Shown here one piece after another: positions 11,612 to 20,929 of a stretch of 64,000 nucleotides of DNA; the first letter of the stretch is position 1, and each line of letters starts with the position of its first letter. The notes under the pieces were generated by a model that was not told where the DNA came from, made no database searches, and saw nothing but the letters and a program-made list of their open reading frames with translations. Location: positions 1,364,001 to 1,428,000 of the forward strand of contig NW_024467121.1 of assembly GCF_017591425.1 (NCBI RefSeq), written 5' to 3'. Source of the DNA: Ochotona curzoniae (Eukaryota > Chordata > Mammalia > Lagomorpha > Ochotonidae). The position numbers and the translations under genes are program-made.

Positions 11612-11830
11612 CCCAGCGCTGAAGGACTTACACCTGCTCCTCTTCGCGCAACTCCGCACTGCCTCGCGCCGGGTTTCCTCTTCCAGGCAGCGCATCTCCG
11701 TCGGCCATCCCATTGGTCGCACTCCCGGCCCGGCTCGGCCCATTGGTTCGGGGCGCCGGAGGGCGGGGCAGAGCGGAGCTGGACAGGTGAGCTTGGTGGA
11801 CCCAAGAGGACCTCCCAGGAGGCAGTGGCA
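11400..11830 (-). promoter_or_regulatory. CpG island and promoter of ACBD7
   Basis: This is a CpG-rich, GC-rich block around ACBD7 exon 1. Read in the ACBD7 direction it has two CCAAT boxes (complement of ATTGG at 11712-11716 and 11742-11746), 30 bp apart and about 100 and 130 bp upstream of the ATG. A Sp1-type GC box lies at 11761-11769. No TATA box is obvious. This fits a TATA-less NF-Y/Sp1 promoter; the start site is inferred. Confidence 0.7.
11600..11611 (-). CDS. ACBD7: ACBD7 exon 1 coding part
   Basis: ATG plus three codons (MSLQ) is followed by a GTAACA donor inside the CpG island. The tiny exon is supported by an exact phase match to exon 2 and by the human exon structure. Confidence 0.85.
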
Positions 11831-12781
11831 GCTCTTAATGGCTGGCGTCCCACCCAGAGGAAAAGCTAAAAGGAGGGCGATTAAGTCAGCTTCTCTCGGC
11901 TCCTACCTGGCGCTTCTAATCTTTCTCAAAGAAGTTCTATGCAAAAGAAACCCAGAGCGATTTTCCTAGAACGTAGACCTCACTTGGGGATCTTCCTTGG
12001 TATACAGGAGGAACTATCCGATGTGCCTTTGTTGCTGGGACCTGGTCGGCGATGGGAATCAGGTTCCCACCGTGTCCTGAATGTCAGAAGGGCCATGTGG
12101 GTCTTCCATGAGCGTTTATGGGTTGTCTTTCCTCCTTTTTCTAAAGCAAAGCGGCCCTAACTTGCTGTTAGTCATGACGGAGGCCCAGCACTGCAAGCCT
12201 GCTCAGGCTGACCTGCTTTTGCAGGCGGCACAGATCCCTACGACCCTAGAACCTGCAGACACGCAGGAGGGTGCTGTGAGTCCCGCTGCAGTGCCTCTCC
12301 GCAGAGCTGGGGCCGCATTCCCTGACGGCAGGGGTGATTCCGCTTTCCGTCCTTCGTTTTACTTCGTTTTACTTCGCAGGTCAGTATTGGGAGAATTACC
12401 GACTTTGCAAACAAATGACTGAGGGAGACTAGTCCCCAGAACAAGTGAGCCTATTTTCTACCATACAGCATTTTAGAAAGGTTTGCTACGCTTGTGGTGA
12501 AATAGACCCGTGGGAAGAAATCAATATCCAAGTAGAGTAAAATGCTTGAAAAAGTCATACTGTTTTCCTGGGATTTTTTTTTTTTTAAGTCTTGGACAAT
12601 GGGCAATGCAGAACAGGGAGCACTGGGGGTGGGCCGGGGTGGGCAGCGTTTGACCTGTTAGTTTAGAGTTCGCAACCTCTTTCAGAGAGCCTGGGTTCCC
12701 TTCCCTGCTCCAGCCCCTGCCTCCAGCTGCCTGCTCCTGAAGGCCCTGGGAGGCAGTGGCAAGGGCTCCAGCTGCTGAGTT

Positions 12782-12868
12782 ACTGTTCCTCCTTCTTCCT
12801 TCTCCCCTTTCATTTCTTCTTTGCTTTCTTCCTTTTTCTTCCTTCCTTCCTTCTTTCCTCCTCTTCCA
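12782..12868. repeat. Polypyrimidine (TTCC)n tract
   Basis: Almost pure C/T on the + strand, with TTCC units. It may have grown from a CSINE pyrimidine-rich segment just beside it. Confidence 0.85.
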
Positions 12869-12876
12869 TATCTGTA

Positions 12877-13010
12877 AGCCACCACCTGCTGCCTCCCAGG
12901 GTGTGCATTAGCAGGAGGCAGGAGCCGGGATGCAGGCACTCCAGTTGGAGACCCGAGAATCCCAGTTACCATCTCAAGTAGTGAGTCAAATGCCTACCCT
13001 TCAAAAACTG
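12877..13010 (-). mobile_element. CSINE fragment
   Basis: CACCTGCTGCCTCCCAGG and the TTAGCAGGAGGC block mark an old CSINE subfamily. The tail half is replaced by the pyrimidine tract. Confidence 0.6.
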
Positions 13011-13364
13011 TTTCCACTACACTAAAATTATCTTCTAGTTCAATTCTCTTTAAACTTTACATATGTTCGAGTATTATTATTTTAATATTAAAGCATGCCT
13101 GAACGTGAACCATCAGAAGGGAGCATGGAAAGAAAATATTTTTGGAGAGCATGTGGTCATGGGGAAAATTTTGCTTTTGTTGTTGCTATGCTTGTGTGAT
13201 ACAAGAATGGAAGGGAAACTGATTTTGAAATGTTCATATTAGTCAAATTCTAGTGGAAATTATATTGCTAGTCTTAAAACAAGCACTGAAATTGGGATGC
13301 TCCATTTTAAAAAAAAATTCTGCCAGGTTGCCTCTGTATTCATCAGAGGACAATTTATCAGGAC

Positions 13365-13540
13365 GCGCAGTACTATGTGCCTGGAACGGCAGTCAGCATC
13401 TTACACAGATCATCTCCTCTAAGCCTCACAGCAGGTGCTATTATTATCATTTCACACGAGAGGTAATTACCTTGCCTACAGTAGAGCTAGTCAGTGATGA
13501 AGTTGGGATTTCAACTCAGGAACCCTGGTTCCAAATATGG
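13365..13540 (-). mobile_element. MIR
   Basis: Complement of MIR: TGCCTGGAACGGCAG, CTATTATTATCATTTCAC and the GAACCCTGGTTCC end are all present. Confidence 0.8.
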
Positions 13541-13749
13541 AATAGCTGATAAATGCTACCCAACAAATGTGTACTAACATGACGACAAAACTATGGGTCT
13601 GGAACCTTAAGGAGAACAAATTTGGACAAATTTTCTTCCCTTTAGTATTTCCATGAGATCTGTGTCTATGTTTACAGTACAGCATCTACTACTGTGATTT
13701 TCTGAAACAAAAAAACCATTGTTGCACTCAATCTCATTGTTGTTTTTTT

Positions 13750-14050
13750 TTCATTAATATTTGAAAACAGATATTGAGACAGAGGTAGTGACAAAAAGAT
13801 ATTCCCTCTGCTTGTTCATTCCTCAAATGGACACCATGAGTGGGGACCCACCAGAGATTACAGCGTTAAACTCCCACGTGGCTGGCAAGAGCCCAAGCAT
13901 TTGGCCCATTTTCTTGCTGCTTTCCCCAGGCACATCAGCACTGAGCTGGATGAACAGCGCGGTAGCTGGGGCTGGAGTGAGCTATCCACTTTGAAATGCT
14001 GGTGTCACAGAAGAGGGCTTCACCTGCTGTATCACAATGTCCCAGCCTTG
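13750..14050 (-). mobile_element. CSINE, old
   Basis: Tail-to-head order in reverse, with CCCACGTGGCTGGCAAGAG and a TCACCTGCTGTATCAC head remnant. Confidence 0.6.
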
Positions 14051-14370
14051 CCCTTCCCCATCTTTTTTACATGTAATAAAAATCACACATATATTTTACT
14101 CTTGTATGGCTTCCAATCTTTGGCCAAAAAGAGTGCGAAGTTTTGATAGTTATGGCCCTTGGGGTACTATGTAGGCTATCAAAATGAATAGAAACTAGAT
14201 TTCAAAGTGGGAAAAAAGGTGGAGAGTAAATTGAAAAAAGGGAAAAATATGTAGATGAGTACGTCAAAAAGTTTATGGAAAATGGGATTAAATCATTTGG
14301 TCTGGCAGGCCAGACACCAGCTGGCTTCTCTGCATCCCAATGACACCTGCCTGCTGATAAAATACCTGAG

Positions 14371-14392
14371 GGTGGGGGGGGGGGGCGGGGAG
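14371..14392 (+). repeat. G-run, G-quadruplex potential
   Basis: A GGGTGGGG-type run of more than ten G with adjacent GGGG blocks. It may fold as a G-quadruplex. Confidence 0.7.
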
Positions 14393-14545
14393 GGCAGCAG
14401 GTGACAGCTCAATGATGGCAGCTGACACCCACGTGGGACAGAGTTCCAGCTCCTGACTTGGAGTGGCGGTATCAGGCACTGGGAGTGGGGTGAACCAGGA
14501 AATAGGGTTCCTGATTCTCTCTGCCTCTCCAAGAAATATTTTTTT
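14393..14545 (+). mobile_element. CSINE 3' part
   Basis: The middle to tail of a CSINE (CACCCACGTGGGACAG and CTCTCTGCCTCTCC) starts beside the G-run. Confidence 0.5.
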
Positions 14546-14636
14546 TCTTAAGATAAGTTTATTTGGGCACCAAAAAGAAGAAAAAAATCTTTGAAATCTA
14601 TGTGCTTTTTAAAAAAAAATTTAAAAGCTGCTGTTT

Positions 14637-14957
14637 CTTTTTTTTTTCCTACCGAAATGGCAGATTTACAGAGATGAGAGAGACAGAGAGAAAGATCCTC
14701 CACCCATTGGTTCACTCCCCAAGTAGCTGAAATGGCCAGAGCTGAGCGCATCTAAAGCCAGGAGCCCAGAGCCTCTTTCTGAGTCTTCACACAGGTTCAG
14801 GGTCCCAAGGACTTGGGCTATCTTCTACTGCTACCCCAGGTCAGGAAGCAGAGAGCTGGGTCAGAAGTGGAGCAGCCAGGACCCAAACCAGCGCCCACAT
14901 GGGATCCCCACAAAACAAGGTAGAGGATTAGCCAACTGAACCATCGCGCTGACCTTT
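14637..14957 (-). mobile_element. CSINE
   Basis: Complete order from T-run tail to a head reading CTGAACCATCGCGCTG, with GCCCACATGGGATCCC inside. Confidence 0.85.
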
Positions 14958-15489
14958 GCCGTTTCTTCATAATGCTACTCCTCTTCGTGGGTTTTGCAAG
15001 AAATTTTGCACCACAATTGCATCCTCCAAGAGCTTTGTATAGGACCTCCAGCAGGAGGGGAAAAGGAAGATGGCTCATGTTAGAGTGAAAATGGAAGAGA
15101 GAATGGGAGATCTCACTAGGTTACAAGCAACTGACTTTAAAAATCACATCCAGCTGTTTTTGTCCTCCTAACTACTGGTCTCCGCGGGTTGGAGTAACTA
15201 CCGCAGAAGACGCAGTATCCCTGTCTGTGAAAAGCAACCCTTACTCTCCTCTACATTAGTCAAGATGTCCTACATTATTTCCGAGATGACATTACTGCCA
15301 ATGAGGTGTTTTGCTCCTCCTCCCCTATCCCAGCCCGCTCCCCGTCCCCAAGTATCTTTTTTGGGGGTGGGAGGTGTTTGGGGTTTGCGCGGGGATCTCA
15401 CAAAGATGAGACACCGGGACAAGGACTGAGATTTTGCGTCCGGAAGGAGAGAAGAGACGACGGCTAAGATCCCAAGGCGAAAGGGGAGG

Positions 15490-16320
15490 ATGTTGACAGG
15501 AGCAGAGAAGCCCCGAGGGAACCGGCCTGCAAGGGAGGCTGGGCCGGCGGTGGGCTTAGGAGCAGCCGGCCGGTCGCCATGGTCACCGTGGGATCTCGCG
15601 AGGAGGCGCTCGCTGCGTGCCACCCAGCCGCTGGAGGACCAGGCGGGAGCTTCCACACCCCTTCTACACTCAGTCCCAGCCGTGACTCTGGGCGCTGGCT
15701 GCCTTCCCTCCTTAGGCGAGAAGTGTGGTGAGGGGGCAGTCCTCGCGAAGAATGCAGGGCGAAGCGCCGGAAGCAGCCCGGCCCGCCCCCAGCCGCGAGC
15801 GGAGGGCGGTGCCGGGAGGCGGGGGCTCTGCGCACGCGCAGCGCACGCGCACGTGGGGCCGGCGCTGTGGGCTGCCGGGACGCGCGGACTGTGAGTTGAG
15901 GTGAGGTGCGCGGTTACCTGGACCTGGGAGGGCGATCGAACTTGGGGCTCTGGCTCCGGTCGCGCTGAGTATCCAAGACTTCCTGGTCCACCTGTCGCGC
16001 GGGCGCCGAGCTCCTTCCGGGACCGGCGCGCCAGGCCTCCTGGGCTCCGGCTGCGCTCTGCGTTACCGCATCCATTGGACTGTGTGTGTGTGTGTGGGGG
16101 GGGGATACAAAGCGAAATCCCCACGCCGGCCCGTCTGCGTTTCGAAGAGAAGACGAGAACACAAAATGACAGCTCCCTGCGGCTTGCCGGGTGCCGGGCG
16201 GCACCCAGTGGGGAAGGGTGCGGCCCCTTGGAACCCAGAAGCCCGAGTCGTCCCCCGGGGTCTCAGTGGGCTCCTCCTCGGCGGGGAGGATGTCACCTCC
16301 TGTTGGGGCTAACGTCTCTC
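15490..16320 (+). promoter_or_regulatory. RPP38: CpG island, presumed RPP38 promoter
   Basis: This is the strongest CpG-dense block in the window. It includes a perfect NRF1 palindrome at 15829-15840 (TGCGCACGCGCA) followed at once by a second half-overlapping copy, an E-box CACGTG nearby, GC boxes, and a TCTCGCGAG element at 15594-15602 of the BANP type. A plausible exon-1 donor, GAG|GTGAGG, is at 15900/15901. Human RPP38 has a divergent transcript (RPP38-DT, formerly C10orf111), so the island may be bidirectional. Long GC-rich ORFs inside it look like chance. Confidence 0.65.
16081..16103 (+). repeat. (GT)n followed by G-run
   Basis: A short TG repeat runs into a G tract inside the CpG island. 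Confidence 0.8.
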
Positions 16321-16721
16321 TCCAGTGAAGGTCAGAGGCCATCATTTCTTACCCGAAGGCTGCCCGAGTCCCCTTGGGGTTGCATCCAGTCTTGCAAAGA
16401 ACCCTCCTTTCCTTTGCCCAGATTCCACAGAGCGATTTCTGTGATGGCGGCATAAGCATGGCACTCCTCTGTTTTTAACGTTATTGTCGGCTCTCCAAGG
16501 CGTACAAGTCTTCCCCTTCCCCACTTGCCTGTACCTTGCCTGGCATCTCGTTCTGTACTCCTCTACCCCTGCCAGGTGGCGCTCAGCTGTCCTGTAAGGC
16601 AGTTCCTGGGATGTCATCTCTGCTTCAGATGGCCTTTGATCCCCCGAAGAGAAGTAGAGCTCTGCTGTGTGTGTGCCTGGTCCATTTTACCGTATTACCT
16701 GCCCATGTCGTCGTCCTCCTA

Positions 16722-16765
16722 GATGCTTTAAGTTCACTGAGGCCAGGGACTGTTTTTACCTTGTT
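16722..16765 (+). mobile_element. L2 3' end fragment
   Basis: TTCACTGAGGCCAGGGACTG followed by TTGTTTATGTCTTGG matches the L2 tail motif. Confidence 0.5.
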
Positions 16766-16937
16766 TATGTCTTGGTACCAGCTGGAGCTGAAGGTGGCAG
16801 TGGTATCCATTGGAAAGTATAAATGTGGCTGGGTGTTGAAGTGTAATTTGTGTGTGGTAGGGTCTAGGGAGGACGAAGCTGGTCAGAGATTGGGGTCTGA
16901 GTGTGAAGGGTCTTGTGAGGCGCCTTGAAGAGTGCAG

Positions 16938-17110
16938 TGGGGCAGCAGGCATTTAGTCTAGTGGTTAAGACGCCTGGGTTCAAGGCCCTGCTGGTGCAGA
17001 GGCCGGGAGAAGTGTGGAAGGCTCAGGCCATTGAAGTTCCTGCTGCCTGCCTGGGAGAACCTGATGGTGTGTCTGGCTCCAGCCAACTGCAGCCTGGTCC
17101 CACCTTGCCT
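16938..17110 (+). mobile_element. Decayed tRNA-SINE head (CSINE-like)
   Basis: TTTAGTCTAGTGGTTAAGAC resembles a box A region and GGGTTCAAGGCCCTGC a box B. The rest is diverged. Confidence 0.45.
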
Positions 17111-17810
17111 CAGCTGCACAGAACTGTTTGCACTTACTGGAAGCAGAGGCTCTCAGGCAAAGGCACCTCAGCGAGGTCCATGTTCCAGGCTCTTCCTAGA
17201 GTTGCTGTTTTGGTTTAGATTAAAACTGCATGAACTTGTGCTCATCCGGGCCACTTTTGTACTTCTTTCTCTTCCCCACCAGATTCTGCAGACACCAGTT
17301 CATGCCTCTTGTTATCCTCTGGAGCGCATAAGTGTAAGTATTCGCCCCTGCTATCCAGACACCTGCATTGTGCCAACTCCTGCATTGTAGCAAAAGCCCC
17401 GTGAGGGTGCGTTTGCCTTGCTCCTGACCACCCAGCAGTCAGCAAGGACTAAATGGGTTTGGAAGAACTGCTTGTCTTCTCAACTCCCTGAGCCTGTGGG
17501 GTATGAAGATGGAAGGGTTTGGGGAGTGAAGGAAATGACCCAGATAGCAGATGGCCCAGTACAGACCCAGTGTAGACACTGGCCTCAGCATTAGCAGCCG
17601 GAGTTGAATTGGAGAGCACTTCCTCTAGTTTTGCCAGATGGGTCCCCTTGGTTCTCAGCTGAGTGCCAGATAGAAGGCGAGGAACCAAGTGGAGGGAAAA
17701 GACAGGCATAGGCCGCCCGAGGACAAGCAGGCCATGTGCTCTAGACCAGCAGATTATAGTGTTTTCCTTCGTAAGGACCCCTCTTGCTTTTCCTTAATGG
17801 AGCGTTGGCT

Positions 17811-18134
17811 TTTTTTTTTATCACAAAGTTAGATATACAGAGAGGAGAGACAGAGAGGAAGATCCTCCATCTGATGATTCACTCCCCAAGTGACCGCAAC
17901 AACCGGTGCTGTGCCAATCCAAAGCCAGGAGCCAGGAAACTCTTCCAGGTCTCCCACACGGATGCAGGGTCCCAAGGCTTTGAGCTTTCCTTGACTGCTT
18001 TCCCAGGTGACAAGCAGGAAGCTGGCTGGGAAGTGGAGCTGCTGGGATTAGAACGGCATTAGAACTGGTACCCATATGGGACTCTGGTGCATTCAAGGCA
18101 AGGACTTTAGCTGCTAGGCCACCGTGCAGGGCCC
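17811..18134 (-). mobile_element. CSINE, young
   Basis: Full length with TTAGATATACAGAGAGGAG, TACCCATATGGGAC and a head ending in AGGCCACCGTGCAGGGCCC. Confidence 0.9.
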
Positions 18135-18447
18135 AGGGGCCTTGTCTTTAACCATGATGCTTCCCCAGTTTTCCTACAGTTAGAGGCAGCAGCACAGTCT
18201 GCTTGGAATAAACTGAAATGGTTGTGTTGGAGGTGCGCAGGGGTATTTGTGTAGACAATGTTTTAGGAAGGAGGTACAAGGAACCTGTGGGAGGATAGCA
18301 GGTTTACACAGGAGGACAGGACAGACTGGCAGTTTTGCTTCTGTTTATGGGTTACTGCTGTGGTCACTGCACTATCAAAGCTGGTTCACTGTGCACAGCA
18401 GAGGTGCCTGGGCTCCCTGCAGGTTGTGAGCTGAGTGCAGCAGCCTC

Positions 18448-18525
18448 AGAGTCTTATTCACCATGAACCCCAGTACCTGAAACACCACTCCCACAGTGCA
18501 GGCGCGCAGTGGATGCTGAGTGAAC
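18448..18525 (+). mobile_element. L2 3' end fragment
   Basis: CCCAGTACCTGAAACACC and GCGCAGTGGATGCTGAGTGA follow the L2 terminal pattern. Confidence 0.45.
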
Positions 18526-18840
18526 AGAAACCCTAGAGAGCACTCAGAAAATTATAACAAAACTCGCAAGAATAATACCATACAGTCCCCCTCTACAATA
18601 TAATTATGAACATTTTCAGTGCATAAAAAATGCGAGTTCACTGACTGCAACAATGTAAAACATTTGCACGCTGCCTGCATATAAAGACAAAGTCAAGTGA
18701 CAAAAAGGGGAGTGTTAAAGGAAATGTCAAATGTACATGGTCACCTGATTGGGCCTACAAATTCAGGCTTACTTCCACTTACCAAGAGTCCAGGTACAAC
18801 TGAGATATTGGGAAGGCATGTGCTTCAAGCTAAAGTGAAT

Positions 18841-18879
18841 CTTCTGTTGCCATTTTGTGTCTCTGAAGGGTTTCCCACC
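18841..18879 (+). other. RPP38: Probable 3' splice site and short 5' UTR before the RPP38 CDS
   Basis: A pyrimidine-rich stretch ends in CTCTGAAG at 18861-18868, 11 bases before the ATG. This would place the coding exon start at about 18869, with non-coding exon 1 in the CpG island near 15.9 kb. No transcript evidence is available here. Confidence 0.4.
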
Positions 18880-19728
18880 ATGGCTGCAGCCCCTCAAGCC
18901 CCATCAGGGGGTTCGGTTCGAAAGACGAGACCTGTAACCGTGAAGACGTCCTTGAACAACCCATATACCATCTGCTGGCCCGAGCTGGACCGGGAGCACA
19001 TGCACTTCATCCTGCAGACTCTGGAGGACGGGTTTCAGGCTGTTGGCCTGCGCAAGATTGAGGATAAGAAAAGAAAGAAAACAATGCCTTCTTTCAAAAA
19101 ACAAAGCCAAGAAAACTGCAGCCTCGGCGCTGATACTGGTAAGAACCAAAAGGAAAGAGAGAAAGACGTGAAGCAGCCATCATTGGGGTGGACTCCCGTG
19201 CATGTCAGGAAACAGCTGGCCATTGGTGTCAATGAAGTCACTAGAGCCCTGGAGCGGAGCGACCTGCTGCTGGTCCTGGTGTGTAAGTCGGTCAAGCCCG
19301 CCCTCATCACCTCACACTTGATTCAGCTGAGCTTAAGCAGAGCTGTGCCCGCCTGCCAGGTTCCCCGGCTCAGCGAGAGAATCGCGCCTGTCATCGGCTT
19401 AAAATGTGTCCTAGCCTTGGGGTTCAGAAAGAACACAGTGGACCTAACGGACCAAGTCTGTGCCATCATCCCCAGAGTGCCTGATTTAAGTGTACCATGG
19501 CTTCCAGACAGAACGGAAGGTCCTGGGGAGACTGTAGAGACCACAGCTCTGGAAGACCAAGACAGAGAGATTCTGGAAACTTCATTCGAAGACCTCTCAA
19601 AAAATAAGCGGAGACTTGCTGAAGCTCAACCAACTTCTGTAGCTTTACAGCCACTTAAGATAAAGAAGCTGATTCCAAACCCTAATAAGAAAAGGAAACC
19701 ACCCAAAAATAAAAAAACTACTAAATAA
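18880..19728 (+). CDS. RPP38: RPP38, ribonuclease P/MRP protein subunit p38
   Basis: This nucleolar subunit of RNase P (tRNA 5' maturation) and RNase MRP (pre-rRNA cleavage) is 282 aa, against 283 in human, all in one exon as in human. Residues 1-60 hold the conserved start MAAAPQAP and KTSLNNPY. About 108-200 form the L7Ae/L30e-type RNA-binding fold, with the near-invariant run RKQLAIGVNEVTRALER and SERIAPVIGLKCVLAL. The C-terminal 25 residues are a Lys-rich tail (KIKKLIPNPNK onward) suited to RNA binding and nucleolar targeting. The start is taken at 18880 because it matches human MAAAP and has a strong Kozak context (CCACC before ATG, G after). The frame stays open 61 codons further upstream without resemblance to known protein. 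The reading frame is intact. It converges with NMT2. Confidence 0.97.
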   Translation: MAAAPQAPSGGSVRKTRPVTVKTSLNNPYTICWPELDREHMHFILQTLEDGFQAVGLRKIEDKKRKKTMPSFKKQSQENCSLGADTGKNQKEREKDVKQPSLGWTPVHVRKQLAIGVNEVTRALERSDLLLVLVCKSVKPALITSHLIQLSLSRAVPACQVPRLSERIAPVIGLKCVLALGFRKNTVDLTDQVCAIIPRVPDLSVPWLPDRTEGPGETVETTALEDQDREILETSFEDLSKNKRRLAEAQPTSVALQPLKIKKLIPNPNKKRKPPKNKKTTK

Positions 19729-19789
19729 TCTTGGATAAACTTGTCCAGGCAGTTTGTCAAAGGACACATTGTAAAGATGCTTTGAAACT

Positions 19790-19795
19790 AATAAA
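19790..19795 (+). promoter_or_regulatory. RPP38: RPP38 poly(A) signal AATAAA
   Basis: This canonical AATAAA lies 62 bases after the RPP38 stop, giving a short 3' UTR ending near 19.81 kb. Longer alternative 3' ends would run into the NMT2 3' UTR. Confidence 0.6.
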
Positions 19796-19815
19796 ATGAG
19801 TGACATTTACATATA

Positions 19816-20610
19816 TCTTTAGGATCCTATTTGATAAAGTTTCCACTTTTTGTAATTGTATGGCACAGATATATTGGTTTAAAAACACTAAATACAGAAA
19901 ATATTTTAACATGAATGTAAAGACAAAAACTTACTGCAAATAATGTGCATGCATTTTCTTTTTTTGAAGAAAAGATGTTCTTTCAAGCAAGAACATTTGT
20001 AATTTTCCATCAAACTTGGAAAACATGCCAAGGAGACAGTCCCGGTTCACAGGGCAGGTGTAAGCAGAGTGGAGAAGCACTAGGAGTGTTACAGGAAGTG
20101 CCATGCAGTACACTGTATTCAAAGGCAAATCATCTTTTTTTTGTCTTCCTTCATGTCAACTTCTTTTTCAGGCAGACAGATAGGTTGAATGTTCACACAG
20201 AAAAAGTCAGGCAAGACATTCTGACTAGTTAGAAGTCGCCAACTTTCCATGGTGTAAATTTAATTCCTATAAACAAGACGATGGTGATTAGGTGGGATGC
20301 GGCAAGAAGAGAACAAAGCAAGGCAGTCGGGTCTGCACTGCAGGAGCAGGTGAGGAGGGGACCAGTCAGTGCTGCTCCAGACGTCTCCTGCTTGGAGAAT
20401 TCACTTTCTGTGATTTGTGAGGAAAAAGTTGGCTTCTCAACATTTTCTTCAGCTTGAATTCTAGTGGCCTCATGCATGATGCCACCTGTATTATTTCCAT
20501 TTTACTTAGTGCATATGGGGAAACCTAATGGAAAACAGCATTTTTGTTATAGACAAAGTGTAAAGCAATGCAATTATTTTGGATCTGAAACACTATTTGT
20601 TGTATTGGGA
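19816..20610. other. Interval between convergent RPP38 and NMT2 3' ends
   Basis: AT-rich sequence with no exon or clear repeat. It may be transcribed by read-through from either gene. Confidence 0.4.
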
Positions 20611-20926
20611 TTTTTTTTTTTTTTTGATTAGAAAATTAGATTTACAGAGAAAGGAGAGACACAGAGAAAGATCTTCTATCTGCTGGGTCACTCCCCAGAT
20701 GGGAACAGCCAGAGCTGAGCTGATCCAGGCTGGGAGTCAGGAGCTTCTTCCAGATCTCGCATTTGGGTGCTAGAGACCAAGGACTTAAACCATCCTCCAC
20801 TGCTTTCCCAGAAGGCCACAAGTGCAGCACTGGATCAAAAGTACAGAAGCCAGGACATGAACCGACACCCATATGGGATACTGGTGCTAGCAGGCAGAGG
20901 ACTAGCCTGCCCCATGCCAGCCCCTC
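20611..20926 (-). mobile_element. CSINE between RPP38 and NMT2 3' ends
   Basis: T-run tail, GATTTACAGAGAAAGGAGAG, ACACCCATATGGGATACTGG and head are in reverse order. It lies in NMT2 sense orientation. Confidence 0.85.
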
Positions 20927-20929
20927 CAT

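Noticed and set aside
11424..11969. 181-codon plus-strand ORF over the ACBD7 promoter
   Set aside because: CpG-island composition, antisense to exon 1, with no recognisable domain.
15270..16124. 284-codon minus-strand ORF in the RPP38 CpG island
   Set aside because: GC-rich sequence lacks stop codons by composition. The translation is Pro/Arg/Ser-rich without domain resemblance, and overlapping frames on both strands are equally long.
15901..16455. 184-codon plus-strand ORF downstream of the promoter
   Set aside because: Same composition effect. It starts at the presumed RPP38 intron 1 and is not continued by any exon.
18697..18879. In-frame 61-residue N-terminal extension of RPP38
   Set aside because: No resemblance to known RPP38, a probable splice acceptor interrupts it, and the downstream ATG has the strong Kozak context and the conserved N terminus.
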